A stretch of 64,000 bases of DNA from Neorhodopirellula lusitana (lineage in GTDB: Bacteria > Planctomycetota > Planctomycetia > Pirellulales > Pirellulaceae): assembly GCF_900182915.1 (NCBI RefSeq), contig NZ_FXUG01000001.1:1364001-1428000 (forward strand), given 5' to 3'. A program made the position numbers and the translations under genes. The notes below the pieces were generated by a model. That model made no database searches, had not been told where the DNA came from, and was given only the letters and a program-made list of their open reading frames with translations. Below are positions 35,682 to 44,492 of this stretch, one piece after another. Every line of letters begins with the position of its first letter. The first letter of the stretch is position 1.

Positions 35682-35825
35682 TCTCTCGCTCGATACCATT
35701 CTCTCGCTCGATACCATTCTCTCGCTCGATACCATTCTCTCGCTCGATACCATTCTTTCGCTTGATGCATTTCTTTCGCTTGATGCATTTCTTTCGTTTA
35801 ATGCATTTCTTTCGTTTAATGCAAT
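35682..35825. repeat. Eight 18-bp tandem repeats
   Basis: Four units TCTCTCGCTCGATACCAT, then two TCTTTCGCTTGATGCATT, then two of a third variant that differ by two more bases (GTTTAA in place of GCTTGA). The array is exactly 144 bases and ends 6 bases before the stop of the dioxygenase-type gene. The unit is six codons and has no stops on either strand, so it could encode a hexapeptide repeat, but no start or gene around it supports translation. Confidence 0.9.
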
Positions 35826-35831
35826 GTGCGC

Positions 35832-36557
35832 CTATCCAATCGTTCCCTGTACAAAATGGTGCCACTGCACGCCGTCGGGGAGTTCAGGATCGGCCGCAAA
35901 CTCAAGATGAAGAATGCGTCGGTGGCGTGTGGTGCCTGCCGCGGACGGACCGCTGGCGTGCTGGATCAGCGGTCGCATTGCTAAAACATCGCCGACGGCG
36001 GCCTGCACCGTCACCGCGTTTGGGAACCCAATTCCCTGGCTTTCTCGAGCCACATGGGAACCTGGGACCACCCGTAGCGGACCGTTGTCGTCCGTCACCT
36101 CGTCCAGGTGAATACGTAGCGTTAGCATCTGATGCAAAATGTCGTCGCTGGCGATCAGATGAGGCACGCCTGCTTTCAAGGTCGGACGTGAAAAAGACGA
36201 GGAGGCGACCGAGTTGTCTTTCACCGCAATTGATGTGTCTTGGTGCCACGGCAGGTTCCAAGTTCGATCTGGAGGCTTGTTGAAGAACAATGCTCGGACA
36301 AGACCAAACGAGTCCCCGAGCTGATCACGCAGAAAGCCAACAAGCAAATCGTTTTGCCAAATCGAAGTGACCTCTGGGATCGCTTCGATCAAGTTTCTGG
36401 CTGCGTAGACATGACCACGGCTCGATCGCGCACGGACGGACCGTGATTCATCTGAAAACGCGTTAGTGCATACGGCGAGTAAGCCGCTCACCGTTTCATT
36501 GGTTACCGCGTGTCGCAATAAGCAAAACCCGTCGCGTTCAAGATCTGCTTCGAACAT
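35832..36557 (-). CDS. Phytanoyl-CoA dioxygenase (PhyH) family protein
   Basis: Probable Fe(II)/2-oxoglutarate-dependent oxygenase of 241 residues with a jelly-roll fold. The iron ligands are in WHQDTSIAV (H-x-D) and the distal His in RVVPGSHVA, with the conserved DDNGPLRVVPGSH stretch. The substrate is unknown; bacterial members act on many small molecules. The ATG at 36557 is preferred to an in-frame TTG at 36584. The 18-bp repeat array begins right after its stop. It has no operon partner. Confidence 0.85.
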   Translation of the reverse strand: MFEADLERDGFCLLRHAVTNETVSGLLAVCTNAFSDESRSVRARSSRGHVYAARNLIEAIPEVTSIWQNDLLVGFLRDQLGDSFGLVRALFFNKPPDRTWNLPWHQDTSIAVKDNSVASSSFSRPTLKAGVPHLIASDDILHQMLTLRIHLDEVTDDNGPLRVVPGSHVARESQGIGFPNAVTVQAAVGDVLAMRPLIQHASGPSAAGTTRHRRILHLEFAADPELPDGVQWHHFVQGTIG

Positions 36558-36856
36558 CGGCTCGGGCTCAGCTATTGGTTGCAAACGCAGGTGGCGTTGT
36601 TTTGGTGAGTTTAGTCATCATTGGTATCGTAGGTCATCGTCGTCAGAATCTGCTTCAGAACCCTGGCTATTCACGTCGCTTGTTGATTCTAATTCTTGGT
36701 TGGAAGCCTTCATTTTAGTGATCGCGGTTCGCGTCGGTCTGGTGCTGTCGCTTAGCATTGCACTGACCCGCTGGTGCAGTTGCTAGAGGGCGTGATGCTG
36801 GCCTAAACTCTTTGGTGAACTAGTCAAACCAAAATTGTCAAAAGTGGAAATCGGCG

Positions 36857-37525
36857 ATGGATTTCAAATGCCCTCATTGTGGTCGATCGATCAGGGTTTC
36901 CGATCAGAGCGCCGGGGCCACCGTGAAGTGTCCTCACTGTGCGAATTTGATGACGATTCCCCAGATGGCTCCCAAGGCGGTTCAACCGATCGAAGAGTCC
37001 TGGGATTCCAATCCGCTGGATGATTACTTCAAGCCAGTTTCGGTTAGCCCCAACGCAGGTGTCAACTCGCCTGGGGCGAGCCAGGTGCACTATGCCAGTC
37101 ATGCCTACAAGCCCGAGGCGCCGCGACCACACGTTCGCATTTCGAACCCGCTTGAGTTGCCGGCGATTTTCATGCTGGTGTTGTGCGGACTGTACGTTCT
37201 TTTACTGCTTGGCGTGTTGGTGCACGACATTTCGCTTTACCTAGCCGGTGAAGAACTATTACCCGACAACAAAGTCGCCCAAAGAATGTCTCCCGAAGGG
37301 GTGCTGATGTTCCGGTCATTCTTTTACGTGATTCAGTTCACCCTGCAGGGGCTCACGATTGCCGGTTGTGTGTGCGCGTTGAAGCGAGTGAATCGCGTCT
37401 CGGTTGTCACCGGCTTCGTCGTTTCGTTGATACCGTGCCTTGGATCGGCGTTCGGGATTTTTGGAATCCCTTTTGGTATTTGGGGACTAATCCAGGTCGG
37501 AAACACCTCATTCAAATCGCGCTGA
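36857..37525 (+). CDS. Zinc-ribbon membrane protein of unknown function
   Basis: A 222-residue protein with an N-terminal zinc ribbon, CPHCGRSIRVSDQSAGATV followed by KCPHCANLM (two CxxC pairs, residues 5-29). A polar linker of about 65 residues precedes four hydrophobic segments (about 100-125, 145-165, 172-192, 194-215). The ribbon resembles the MJ0042/zinc-ribbon modules common in planctomycete membrane proteins. The role is not evident. The ATG is followed by the motif directly, so the start is likely right. It stands alone. Confidence 0.7.
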   Translation: MDFKCPHCGRSIRVSDQSAGATVKCPHCANLMTIPQMAPKAVQPIEESWDSNPLDDYFKPVSVSPNAGVNSPGASQVHYASHAYKPEAPRPHVRISNPLELPAIFMLVLCGLYVLLLLGVLVHDISLYLAGEELLPDNKVAQRMSPEGVLMFRSFFYVIQFTLQGLTIAGCVCALKRVNRVSVVTGFVVSLIPCLGSAFGIFGIPFGIWGLIQVGNTSFKSR

Positions 37526-37660
37526 CCTCATTCCTTGCGGGTGCGACGAGCGGCAAAGAGTTTGCCGCTTGTTAATGAAGCTCAATCGATCGCTCGGTGA
37601 TTGCTTTGGCATCAGTGCGGATTGCAAGTCGTTGCCGACATCGTTCCGCCGAGCGAAGCC

Positions 37661-38818
37661 TTAGGCGGTTTCGGCGGAGATGTGGTTCGGGAAATCCTGC
37701 GTTCGCTGGCAACAAATCTGTTCCATCACCTGTTGCAGTTGACGTTTCAGGATTGCGATTGTGTGATCGCCGCCTTGTTTGCCGAGTGCAGCAGTCCCGT
37801 ACATGAAGGACCGCCCCAGCATCGTGAAGTCGGCTCCCGCCGCCATGGTGCGAGCGATGTCTGGGCCGCCCCGGATTCCAGAATCCATCATGATGGTGGT
37901 TTGATCTTTGAATTTCGCTGCGACCGTACGCAAGGCTTTGATCGCCGATTGGCCGGCGTCGAGTTGCCGTCCACCGTGATTGGAAACCCACAGGCCATCA
38001 ACACCCAAGCGAAGCGAACGCTCGGCATCGGCTTCGCAGGCGATACCTTTCACGACCAGTTTGCCTGGCCACATGTCGCGAATGGGCTTGATCTTTTCTT
38101 CGTTCAAACGACCCGAGAAGGTCTTGTCCATGAACAAACCGAGTTGCTTGAGATTCAGGCCGGCCGGTATGTAGGGCTTCAGTGTTTCAAATTCAGGTTT
38201 GCCGTTGATCAGCGTGCTAAGCGCCCATTGGGGGCAACCGAAAATTTGTAGGATGTTCTTTAGCGACATGCTTGGCGGCATTGCCAAACCGTTGCGAATA
38301 TCACGGGGGCGATATCCGAAGGTCGGAACGTCGGCCAGAATCACCAACACGGGAAGTTCGGCTTCTTTGGCGCGATTGATGATGTCGTCGCGAACGCTTT
38401 GTTCGGTGGGATGGTAAAGCTGGAACCAGGCTTTTCCTTCGGTGATCTTCGCGATCGTCTCGATGCTGGCGGTCGAAACCGTGCTTAAGCAAAACGGCAC
38501 GTTATGGTCAAAGGCGGCCTTGGCCAAAATCTCAGGCGTCTTGGGCCACATCAAACCTTGCAGTCCAATCGGTGAAATACCGAAGGGAGCATCGTAGGTG
38601 TGTCCGAACAATTCGGTACTCATGTCCGAGCGAATGTGCTCGGAAAGGTACTGTGGAATCAGCTCAATAGCACGGATGTCGGACGTGTTTCGGTGCAGAT
38701 TGACATCTTCGTTGCATCCGCCGTCGAGATAGTCGAAAGCGAAACCTGGAATGCGATGTTTCGCGCGGTTTCGCAGGTCTTCGATGCTGGGGTAGCGAGG
38801 GTCGTAGCCTAATTTCAT
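37661..38818 (-). CDS. lldD: FMN-dependent alpha-hydroxy-acid dehydrogenase (L-lactate type)
   Basis: Flavoenzyme of 385 residues that oxidises a 2-hydroxy acid, most likely L-lactate to pyruvate. FMN-binding pieces SPIGLQGLMWPKTPE and MMDSGIRGGPDIARTMAAGA are present, with the catalytic His/Arg in SNHGGRQLDAG. The family usually has a quinone or oxygen as acceptor; no membrane anchor is visible. It is the last gene of the fucI operon, 8 bases after the tandem-aldolase gene, which supports a role in the final lactate step. Confidence 0.9.
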   Translation of the reverse strand: MKLGYDPRYPSIEDLRNRAKHRIPGFAFDYLDGGCNEDVNLHRNTSDIRAIELIPQYLSEHIRSDMSTELFGHTYDAPFGISPIGLQGLMWPKTPEILAKAAFDHNVPFCLSTVSTASIETIAKITEGKAWFQLYHPTEQSVRDDIINRAKEAELPVLVILADVPTFGYRPRDIRNGLAMPPSMSLKNILQIFGCPQWALSTLINGKPEFETLKPYIPAGLNLKQLGLFMDKTFSGRLNEEKIKPIRDMWPGKLVVKGIACEADAERSLRLGVDGLWVSNHGGRQLDAGQSAIKALRTVAAKFKDQTTIMMDSGIRGGPDIARTMAAGADFTMLGRSFMYGTAALGKQGGDHTIAILKRQLQQVMEQICCQRTQDFPNHISAETA

Positions 38819-38826
38819 CGTTGCAT

Positions 38827-40119
38827 TTATCCCAAGTTGAAAGCTGATCGGAGTTCGTCAATAACACTCTGTGACATCGCCGAGACGTCACCGATCGCCT
38901 TGGCATTAATAACTGCTTCGGCGGTGGACTCGAGTACTTCGAGTCGGTCGAACGCATCCAGAATGCTGGAGCCCGTCACGAGGACGCCATCGTTTTCGAG
39001 GATGGCAGCCGGTCCCTTTGGTGAAACATGATCCGCGATCGAGCCATCGTTCTGATATTGGACACCGTACGGCACATGGGCAACATCCAGTAAAAACACA
39101 TAGCTTTCAGGAATCGTGCGAGTGTCAAACTTCACGTCCGTCACGCTGAATGCGGTTCCATTGACCGGGTGAGCAAACACGATGGCTTGGACATCGGGAT
39201 GCTTGGCATAGATCGCTTGGTGGGCGAGTGCCGCGCGGCTGGGCTTCTTGCCGGTTTCGCTATGGCCATCCTTTACCAGGACCAGATCGTCGATGGAGAG
39301 TGACTCGCGGTCTTTTTGTGTTGGCGTGATCAGGTAAGAGTCATCGCCAAGTCGAGCCGAAAAACTGCCTTCGGTGCTGATCAGTAGACGCTGACGACAA
39401 CCTCTTTTTAAGAACTGACACAGCTTCAAACGCAGCTCACGCTCTTGCTCGGTCGCAATTCCGGGCTCAAAGGTAGGGAGCTTGACGCTTCGATTGGCCG
39501 CCTGCTTAAGCTGGGCGTCATCGAGATAGCGAACCGTGCCAAGTTGGTTCGCCTTGATCGAAGTCTTGCCGGCAAATTCAAAAGCCTCGAATCGTTCAAA
39601 GGCACTCGCCAGTGAATCGCTGCCGACGACTACGCCGTGATTCTCCAGGATTACGCTATCGCAGCCTTGGGCAAACGTGGCCGCAATGCTTTGACCCAGT
39701 TCTTCGCTGCCCGGACAAGCGTACGGAGCGAAGCCAACATTACCGCTGATTGAGTGCGTCTGGTGAAACAGGCGAGTGTTGGGGGCTGCGTGGCAGATGC
39801 TGAACGCGACCAGTGCCACCGGGTGCGCGTGAACGATGGCCCGAATATCAGGCCGCGCTGCATAGATCGCTTTATGGAACGGGAACTCCGAAGACGGCGG
39901 GTGCAAGCCTTCTGTGCTGCCGTCCGCTTTGACGCAAACGATGTCGTTGCGGGTCAGATTGCCTTTGTCCACTCTCGCCGGTGAGATCCAAATGTCTCCA
40001 TTCTCTTCGCGAATCGAGAGGTTTCCTCCCGACGTTGTTGTCATGCGGTAGCCGTAGATGCGGCTCATCGTTTGCATGATCTCATCGCGTGGATGAATCA
40101 GTGGGCGTTGGATACTCAT
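38827..40119 (-). CDS. Tandem class II aldolase/adducin protein with a degenerate second domain
   Basis: Fusion of two class II aldolase domains, 430 residues against the usual 210-250 for one. The first (about 1-205) has a full metal site: [20 protein letters not shown] (Glu), IVHAHP (two His) and ILENHG (His). The second (about 215-425) has lost it: the matching sites read [17 protein letters not shown] and ILENDG, so three of four ligands are gone. I infer that only the N-terminal half can catalyse and the C-terminal half is structural or regulatory. The ATG at 40119 gives [15 protein letters not shown]; the longer frame upstream lacks homology. It sits between the aldehyde and lactate dehydrogenase genes. 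Confidence 0.85.
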   Translation of the reverse strand: MSIQRPLIHPRDEIMQTMSRIYGYRMTTTSGGNLSIREENGDIWISPARVDKGNLTRNDIVCVKADGSTEGLHPPSSEFPFHKAIYAARPDIRAIVHAHPVALVAFSICHAAPNTRLFHQTHSISGNVGFAPYACPGSEELGQSIAATFAQGCDSVILENHGVVVGSDSLASAFERFEAFEFAGKTSIKANQLGTVRYLDDAQLKQAANRSVKLPTFEPGIATEQERELRLKLCQFLKRGCRQRLLISTEGSFSARLGDDSYLITPTQKDRESLSIDDLVLVKDGHSETGKKPSRAALAHQAIYAKHPDVQAIVFAHPVNGTAFSVTDVKFDTRTIPESYVFLLDVAHVPYGVQYQNDGSIADHVSPKGPAAILENDGVLVTGSSILDAFDRLEVLESTAEAVINAKAIGDVSAMSQSVIDELRSAFNLG

Positions 40120-40478
40120 GCGGTTCGCATCTCGAAGAAGAGTGGGCGTTTTGCAAAAACGGGAGGAGCGTTCGGTTTTGATCGTGTCGCAACTAGGTGG
40201 TTCGTCGGCAAACCCTCGTCCCAGTCGCATCGTCAAAATGACAGTTCACGTCCAGGTTGAATTGCAAGCTTCGCAAAACAGGCGTCTGACGGTGCGGCTG
40301 TGGTGATTCGTTCGTCGACCGTTTGACCGATCATCTTGCCGATCGCAGCCGGATGTGGTGTGCCAGCCATGTTGAGCCAGTAGTGCATTGCCTGTGGTGT
40401 TGAGCCGGTGGCTGCATGTCCCCGAGTCGAGCCGCGGGCGAGTCGAACCGGGGAGCGGAATAGGGTCGTAGTTTGTCC
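40120..40478 (-). other. Gap within the catabolic operon
   Basis: About 360 bases between the tandem-aldolase and aldehyde dehydrogenase genes, unusually long inside this operon. It contains a stretch open in the minus frame from the aldehyde dehydrogenase stop codon to a stop at 40233, described as a possible small gene. No hairpin or promoter stands out. Confidence 0.4.
40233..40388 (-). CDS. Possible small protein (51 residues)
   Basis: Open frame starting [17 protein letters not shown] and ending ELSF. The frame is free of stops back to the aldehyde dehydrogenase stop, in the same frame, and its codons look like those of neighbours. It contains a single Cys and no membrane segment. I do not recognise the family. 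It could be a real small gene, the remnant of a longer one, or chance. Confidence 0.25.
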   Translation of the reverse strand: MHYWLNMAGTPHPAAIGKMIGQTVDERITTAAPSDACFAKLAIQPGRELSF

Positions 40479-41975
40479 TTAGCTCAGTGGACGCACAACC
40501 GAGGTGCTGCGGTAATAGTCCATCAATGTCTCAACCGACAGCACACCGCCACCGACCCCGCTTTGATTGACTCCGCCGTACGGAACGCCGTGGGCGAACA
40601 CGTTGTGGGCATTAATCCAGCTGTTGCCCGCAATCATCGATTCAGCGACGCGGGCGGCTCGGCCCAGGTCCGCTGTCCAGACACTGTTGGCCAGTCCGTA
40701 AACGGTATGGTTCGCCATCTCGATGGCTTGAGCTTCGTTGTCGAAAGGAGCTAGGTAAGCAACCGGGCCAAAGATTTCTTCTTGAGCAGCGACGTTGTCC
40801 AGCGAGCCGGCAAGCAACGCGGGCTTAACGAAGTGGCCATCGTATCCGTCGACCGTTGCAGGGCCGCCTTCTAGCAAGAATTCCGCACCTTGAGCTTGCC
40901 CTTTTTCCAGGTAAGACAGGACTCGCTGACGCTGCTTGGCGTTGCAGACAGGTCCCATTTGAGTGTCCGCGTCAAGTTGGTAGCCGATCTTGACCTTCGT
41001 AAGTCGGTCGATGCACTGGTCGACGAACTCGTCGTAGATGTCTTTGTGGACCAGCCAGCGAGTCGCATCACAGCAAACTTGACCAGCGTGAAAGGTGATG
41101 GCGGCGGACAGCTTGGTCGCAGTTTCGGCAACATCCACGTCATCGAAGATCACCGCAGCCCCTTTGCCGCCCAGTTCCAGTTTGACGGGAACCAGGTTCT
41201 TACCACAAGATTCGCCGACCAATCGTCCGACTTCCGGTGATCCGGTGAAGGACATGCGTTTGATTTTCGGATTCGATGACAACGCCGCACCGACGGTCGC
41301 TCCTCGCCCGGTGACCACGTTGATCACTCCGTCGGGGATGCCCGCTTCCTTCGCAAGTTCGGCCACGTAAATCGCTGACAGAGGCGTGTCTTCCGCTGGC
41401 TTGATGACGACGGTGTTGCCAGCTGCCAATGCCGGTGCAATGCCCCAGCCGATCAACAGGAACGGGAAGTTCCATGGGAAGATAAACGCACAGGTGCCCC
41501 AAGGCTTGCGGCTCGTCCAGGCCTCGTGCCCTTTGACTGCGAGGGTCGTTCGTGGACTCATGTGTTGTGCCATGTCCGCGAAGTACCGAAGCGTGTCCGC
41601 GAAGTTCTGCACATCGCCTTGGGCTTGGGCTTCCACCTTGCCGGCATCCAAGGATTCAATTTGGGCGATGATGAACTTGTGCTTTTCCACGGCATCGGCA
41701 AGCCGGTGCATCATTGCCGACCGCTCGTTCGCTGGCAGATTGGCCCAAGGTGCTTTGCGGAAGGCTTCGTCAGCCACATCCACGGCGGCGTGAACCTCGT
41801 CCGAATCCAGTTCGAGCACTTCAGCAAGCACTTCGCCGCATCCTGGGTCGGTGGTCGCGATCGTCGCGCCACTCTTGCACGTCGCGGGTTTCCCGCCAAC
41901 AAAACTACCGTGCGAACCACGGCCTAGGAATGATTCAACTTCTGGTAAAAGAGTTCGGGCGACGGTCGTGGTCAT
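40479..41975 (-). CDS. NAD-dependent aldehyde dehydrogenase (probable lactaldehyde dehydrogenase)
   Basis: Enzyme of 498 residues oxidising an aldehyde to the acid with NAD(P). The catalytic Glu is in KLELGGKGAAVIFDD, the Cys in HAGQVCCDATRW, and the cofactor loop SFTGSPEVGRLVGE is intact. Position in the operon, between a sugar kinase/aldolase pair and a lactate dehydrogenase, suggests lactaldehyde to lactate. The ATG at 41975 (MTTTVARTLLPEVESF) is preferred to the in-frame codon at 42080. The gap to the kinase gene is 178 bases. Confidence 0.92.
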   Translation of the reverse strand: MTTTVARTLLPEVESFLGRGSHGSFVGGKPATCKSGATIATTDPGCGEVLAEVLELDSDEVHAAVDVADEAFRKAPWANLPANERSAMMHRLADAVEKHKFIIAQIESLDAGKVEAQAQGDVQNFADTLRYFADMAQHMSPRTTLAVKGHEAWTSRKPWGTCAFIFPWNFPFLLIGWGIAPALAAGNTVVIKPAEDTPLSAIYVAELAKEAGIPDGVINVVTGRGATVGAALSSNPKIKRMSFTGSPEVGRLVGESCGKNLVPVKLELGGKGAAVIFDDVDVAETATKLSAAITFHAGQVCCDATRWLVHKDIYDEFVDQCIDRLTKVKIGYQLDADTQMGPVCNAKQRQRVLSYLEKGQAQGAEFLLEGGPATVDGYDGHFVKPALLAGSLDNVAAQEEIFGPVAYLAPFDNEAQAIEMANHTVYGLANSVWTADLGRAARVAESMIAGNSWINAHNVFAHGVPYGGVNQSGVGGGVLSVETLMDYYRSTSVVRPLS

Positions 41976-42153
41976 GAAGGAGCCTGTCCGAAAAAGAGTG
42001 TGTGCTTCTGGGAGGGATAAGGGGGCGAAGAACGGTGGAATATCGTCTCTATGCACAAGATAAGCGATTCTCTCACTCAACGTGCGCTTTTTGGAGCGAT
42101 ACTTTTTTGAACCAGCGTCTGATTGAATCGATGCCTTGCCGGCGGTGGATCAA

Positions 42154-43635
42154 TCAAGTCATTGATTCGAACTGCTGAAACCGCTGGCGAGCTTCTTGCC
42201 ACTGGGCCGATGAATCGGGGTGATAAGTTTCGATCGGGAAGGACTTTCGAACCAGCTCTCGAATTGAACCGAGTGAATCCAAATCGCCCAGCGCGACCGC
42301 CTGAATCAGGACGTTCCCAACCGCAGTTGCTTCAACGGGTCCAGCCATCACAGTTCGGCCCGTTGCATTGGCAGCGAACTGGTTCAGCAAGGTGCTCTGG
42401 CTGCCACCGCCGACGATGTGCAATTTGGTGATCTTGCGGTCAGTTAATCCTTCAAGAGTGTCAAGGGTCTGGCCGTACAACAGCGACAGGCTCTCCAAGA
42501 TGCACCTCGTGAATTGGCCGGGCGTCTCTGGAGCCGGTTGGCCCGTTTTCTGGCAGAAATCGACAATCGCGGTCGGCATGTCGCTCGGGCTCATGAAAGC
42601 CGCGTTGTTCGGATCAACCAAGCTGCGGAACGGCTCGGCTTCATCAGCAAGTTGATTCAGTTCCGCATAGCCGTACTCTTGGCCTTGCCGGATCCACGAT
42701 CGACGTGATTCTTGCAAAAGCCACAAGCCAACGATGTTCTTAAGGAAACGAGTTGTTCCACCGAATCCGGCTTCATTGGTGAAGTTTTCAGTTCTCGCCT
42801 TTTCGTTGATCAGCGGCTGCGGAAGCTCGACACCAATCAAAGACCAAGTACCCGAACTGAGGTAGGCCCAGTCGTCGCCTGCTTCGGCGGGGACGGCTGC
42901 GACGGCAGCGCCGGTGTCGTGCGAACAGGTCGCGACGACGTCCACGTTTTGCAAGCCCGTTTCACTTCGCAATTCGTCCGTTAACGGCCCCAGGCGGGTG
43001 CCAGATGGGACGATGGGTGGGAAGAGCTTCGCCGGTAAGCTGAACTCTCGAATGAGTTCGTCGGACCAGTTGCCCGTGGTCGGGTTGTACATCTGAGTCG
43101 TGCTGGCAAGGCTGACCTCGTTGCTGGCAACCCCACTGAACAGATAGTTCAAATAGTCAGCGATCGTCAGGAATTGATCCGCCACTTCTAGTACGTCCGA
43201 GTTCTCTTGAACGTCGGCGATCATGTGGTACAGGGTGTTGATCGACATGAACTGGATACCAGTTTCATTGAAGATCTTTTCTCGCCCTGCCTTTTTGATC
43301 GCTGGCTCGTAAGTGCCTTCAGTTCGTGAATCACGGTACTGATACGGTAGGGAGAGCATCGGTTGGTTCTGATTGAACAGAACGTAATCAACGCCCCAGG
43401 AATCCACGCTTAGCGAGGAAACCAAAACGTTCCGGTCGGCCACCTTACGGAGGCCCTTTTTCAATTCTTCGAAGATGCCCAGGACGTTCCAACGCAGTGA
43501 ACCCTGAATGCGCGCGGCACTGTTGGGGAACCGATGGAGCTCTTCTAGGACGAGCTTACCGTCGGTGACGTTCCCCAAGATCACACGCCCGCTCTCAGCA
43601 CCGAGATCGCAGGCAACGTAGTACTTTTCGCTCAT
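42154..43635 (-). CDS. rhaB: Rhamnulokinase-type sugar kinase (FGGY family)
   Basis: ATP-dependent kinase of 493 residues that phosphorylates a ketose, by homology L-rhamnulose, here probably also or instead L-fuculose given fucI next door. N-terminal phosphate-binding motif ACDLGAESGRVILG, catalytic Asp in CSHDTGAAVAA, and adenosine-binding LHIVGGGSQSTLLNQF. The ATG overlaps the aldolase stop as ATGA. It is the third gene of the operon. Confidence 0.88.
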   Translation of the reverse strand: MSEKYYVACDLGAESGRVILGNVTDGKLVLEELHRFPNSAARIQGSLRWNVLGIFEELKKGLRKVADRNVLVSSLSVDSWGVDYVLFNQNQPMLSLPYQYRDSRTEGTYEPAIKKAGREKIFNETGIQFMSINTLYHMIADVQENSDVLEVADQFLTIADYLNYLFSGVASNEVSLASTTQMYNPTTGNWSDELIREFSLPAKLFPPIVPSGTRLGPLTDELRSETGLQNVDVVATCSHDTGAAVAAVPAEAGDDWAYLSSGTWSLIGVELPQPLINEKARTENFTNEAGFGGTTRFLKNIVGLWLLQESRRSWIRQGQEYGYAELNQLADEAEPFRSLVDPNNAAFMSPSDMPTAIVDFCQKTGQPAPETPGQFTRCILESLSLLYGQTLDTLEGLTDRKITKLHIVGGGSQSTLLNQFAANATGRTVMAGPVEATAVGNVLIQAVALGDLDSLGSIRELVRKSFPIETYHPDSSAQWQEARQRFQQFESMT

Positions 43636-44390
43636 AGCTTCAGGGCCTTTTGGCGGTAGTGTTCATCAATTCGGTTGGCGATGCGGTCGACGTCTTCGGT
43701 CGTCATGAAGGTCGGTCCGCCCAGTGCAGCAGCCCCAGCGAAAATCTGAGCCGACTTGTGCGCCATCAACATCGCTGCTTTCACCGCGCCAGGTGTTTTG
43801 CCAAGCGTGATCAAGCCGTGGTTAGCCAGCAAGATAACGCGGGGCGGTACACCGTATTGTTCAACGAACGCTTGCGTTTTGGTGCGAATGACTTGTGACA
43901 ATTGCAAGCCTGGGTCGGTGTAAGGGACGAATACCGATTCGGCTCCACAGCACACGATTTCATCGGGGAACAGCTTTTGGGTCGCGAACTTTTCAGCCAG
44001 TGGCGAGCAGAGAACCTGGTTCACGGGGATGCTGTGCGTGTGGCCCACAAATTCAACGCCCGGCAATGTCAGCAGGTAAGCGTGAAAAAGCGTTTCGACG
44101 GAAGGTTTCTTTGCTTTGTCGTCGACTCGGCAAGCGAACAAGTGGTCTTCGATGTCTTGGTCGCTCAGTTCGGTTTTATCCAGCATGGACAACAGCGAAT
44201 CAAAGCGGCAAGCAACGAGGTCGTTCGCGGTTAGCGTTTCGAGGCAGCTGCCGCTCGCTTTGACCAGGAACGTGTCGTCATCGATTTTGGCCGACGTGTT
44301 TCCTTCGCCTAAGATGGCGAGGTCACGATGCTCTTCGCCCAGGAAATGAGAGAGCTCAAGAAGTTCTTGCAGGGTTTCTGTTTTGGACAT
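43632..44390 (-). CDS. Class II aldolase (fuculose/rhamnulose-1-phosphate type)
   Basis: Zinc aldolase of 252 residues that splits a 6-deoxyketose 1-phosphate into dihydroxyacetone phosphate and L-lactaldehyde. All ligands are present: Glu in KKPSVETLFHAYL, the two His in VGHTHSIPVN, and His in LLANHGLITLG. Its stop overlaps the kinase start (ATGA), and fucI precedes it by 102 bases, so it is the operon's primary aldolase. Whether it prefers fuculose- or rhamnulose-1-phosphate cannot be read. Confidence 0.9.
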   Translation of the reverse strand: MSKTETLQELLELSHFLGEEHRDLAILGEGNTSAKIDDDTFLVKASGSCLETLTANDLVACRFDSLLSMLDKTELSDQDIEDHLFACRVDDKAKKPSVETLFHAYLLTLPGVEFVGHTHSIPVNQVLCSPLAEKFATQKLFPDEIVCCGAESVFVPYTDPGLQLSQVIRTKTQAFVEQYGVPPRVILLANHGLITLGKTPGAVKAAMLMAHKSAQIFAGAAALGGPTFMTTEDVDRIANRIDEHYRQKALKL

Positions 44391-44411
44391 TGGGTTTTCT
44401 ATTGGGGTGGA

Positions 44412-44454
44412 GGCATCGGTTTCGAGGCTACTGGGTTGAGCCGAAACCGATGCC
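44412..44454. repeat. REP-like palindrome, copy C, between fucI and aldolase
   Basis: GGCATCGGTTTCG and its complement CGAAACCGATGCC form the outer stem, with GGCT/AGCC pairing further in after a one-base bulge. Its GGCATCGG-TTTC-AG order matches a diverged version of the palindrome at 6841-6899. Inside an operon it could act as a processing or mRNA-stability element. Confidence 0.6.
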
Positions 44455-44492
44455 GATGATTTCTGTGACGAGGGTCTAAAATCGGGGTCGAA

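Noticed and set aside
35682-35825. Possible CRISPR array
   Set aside because: The 18-bp units are head to tail with no unique spacers, and no cas gene is near.
36466-36786. Open frame on the plus strand running past the dioxygenase start, ending in a hydrophobic tail
   Set aside because: Most of it is the complement of the dioxygenase gene, and the hydrophobic end has no start of its own.
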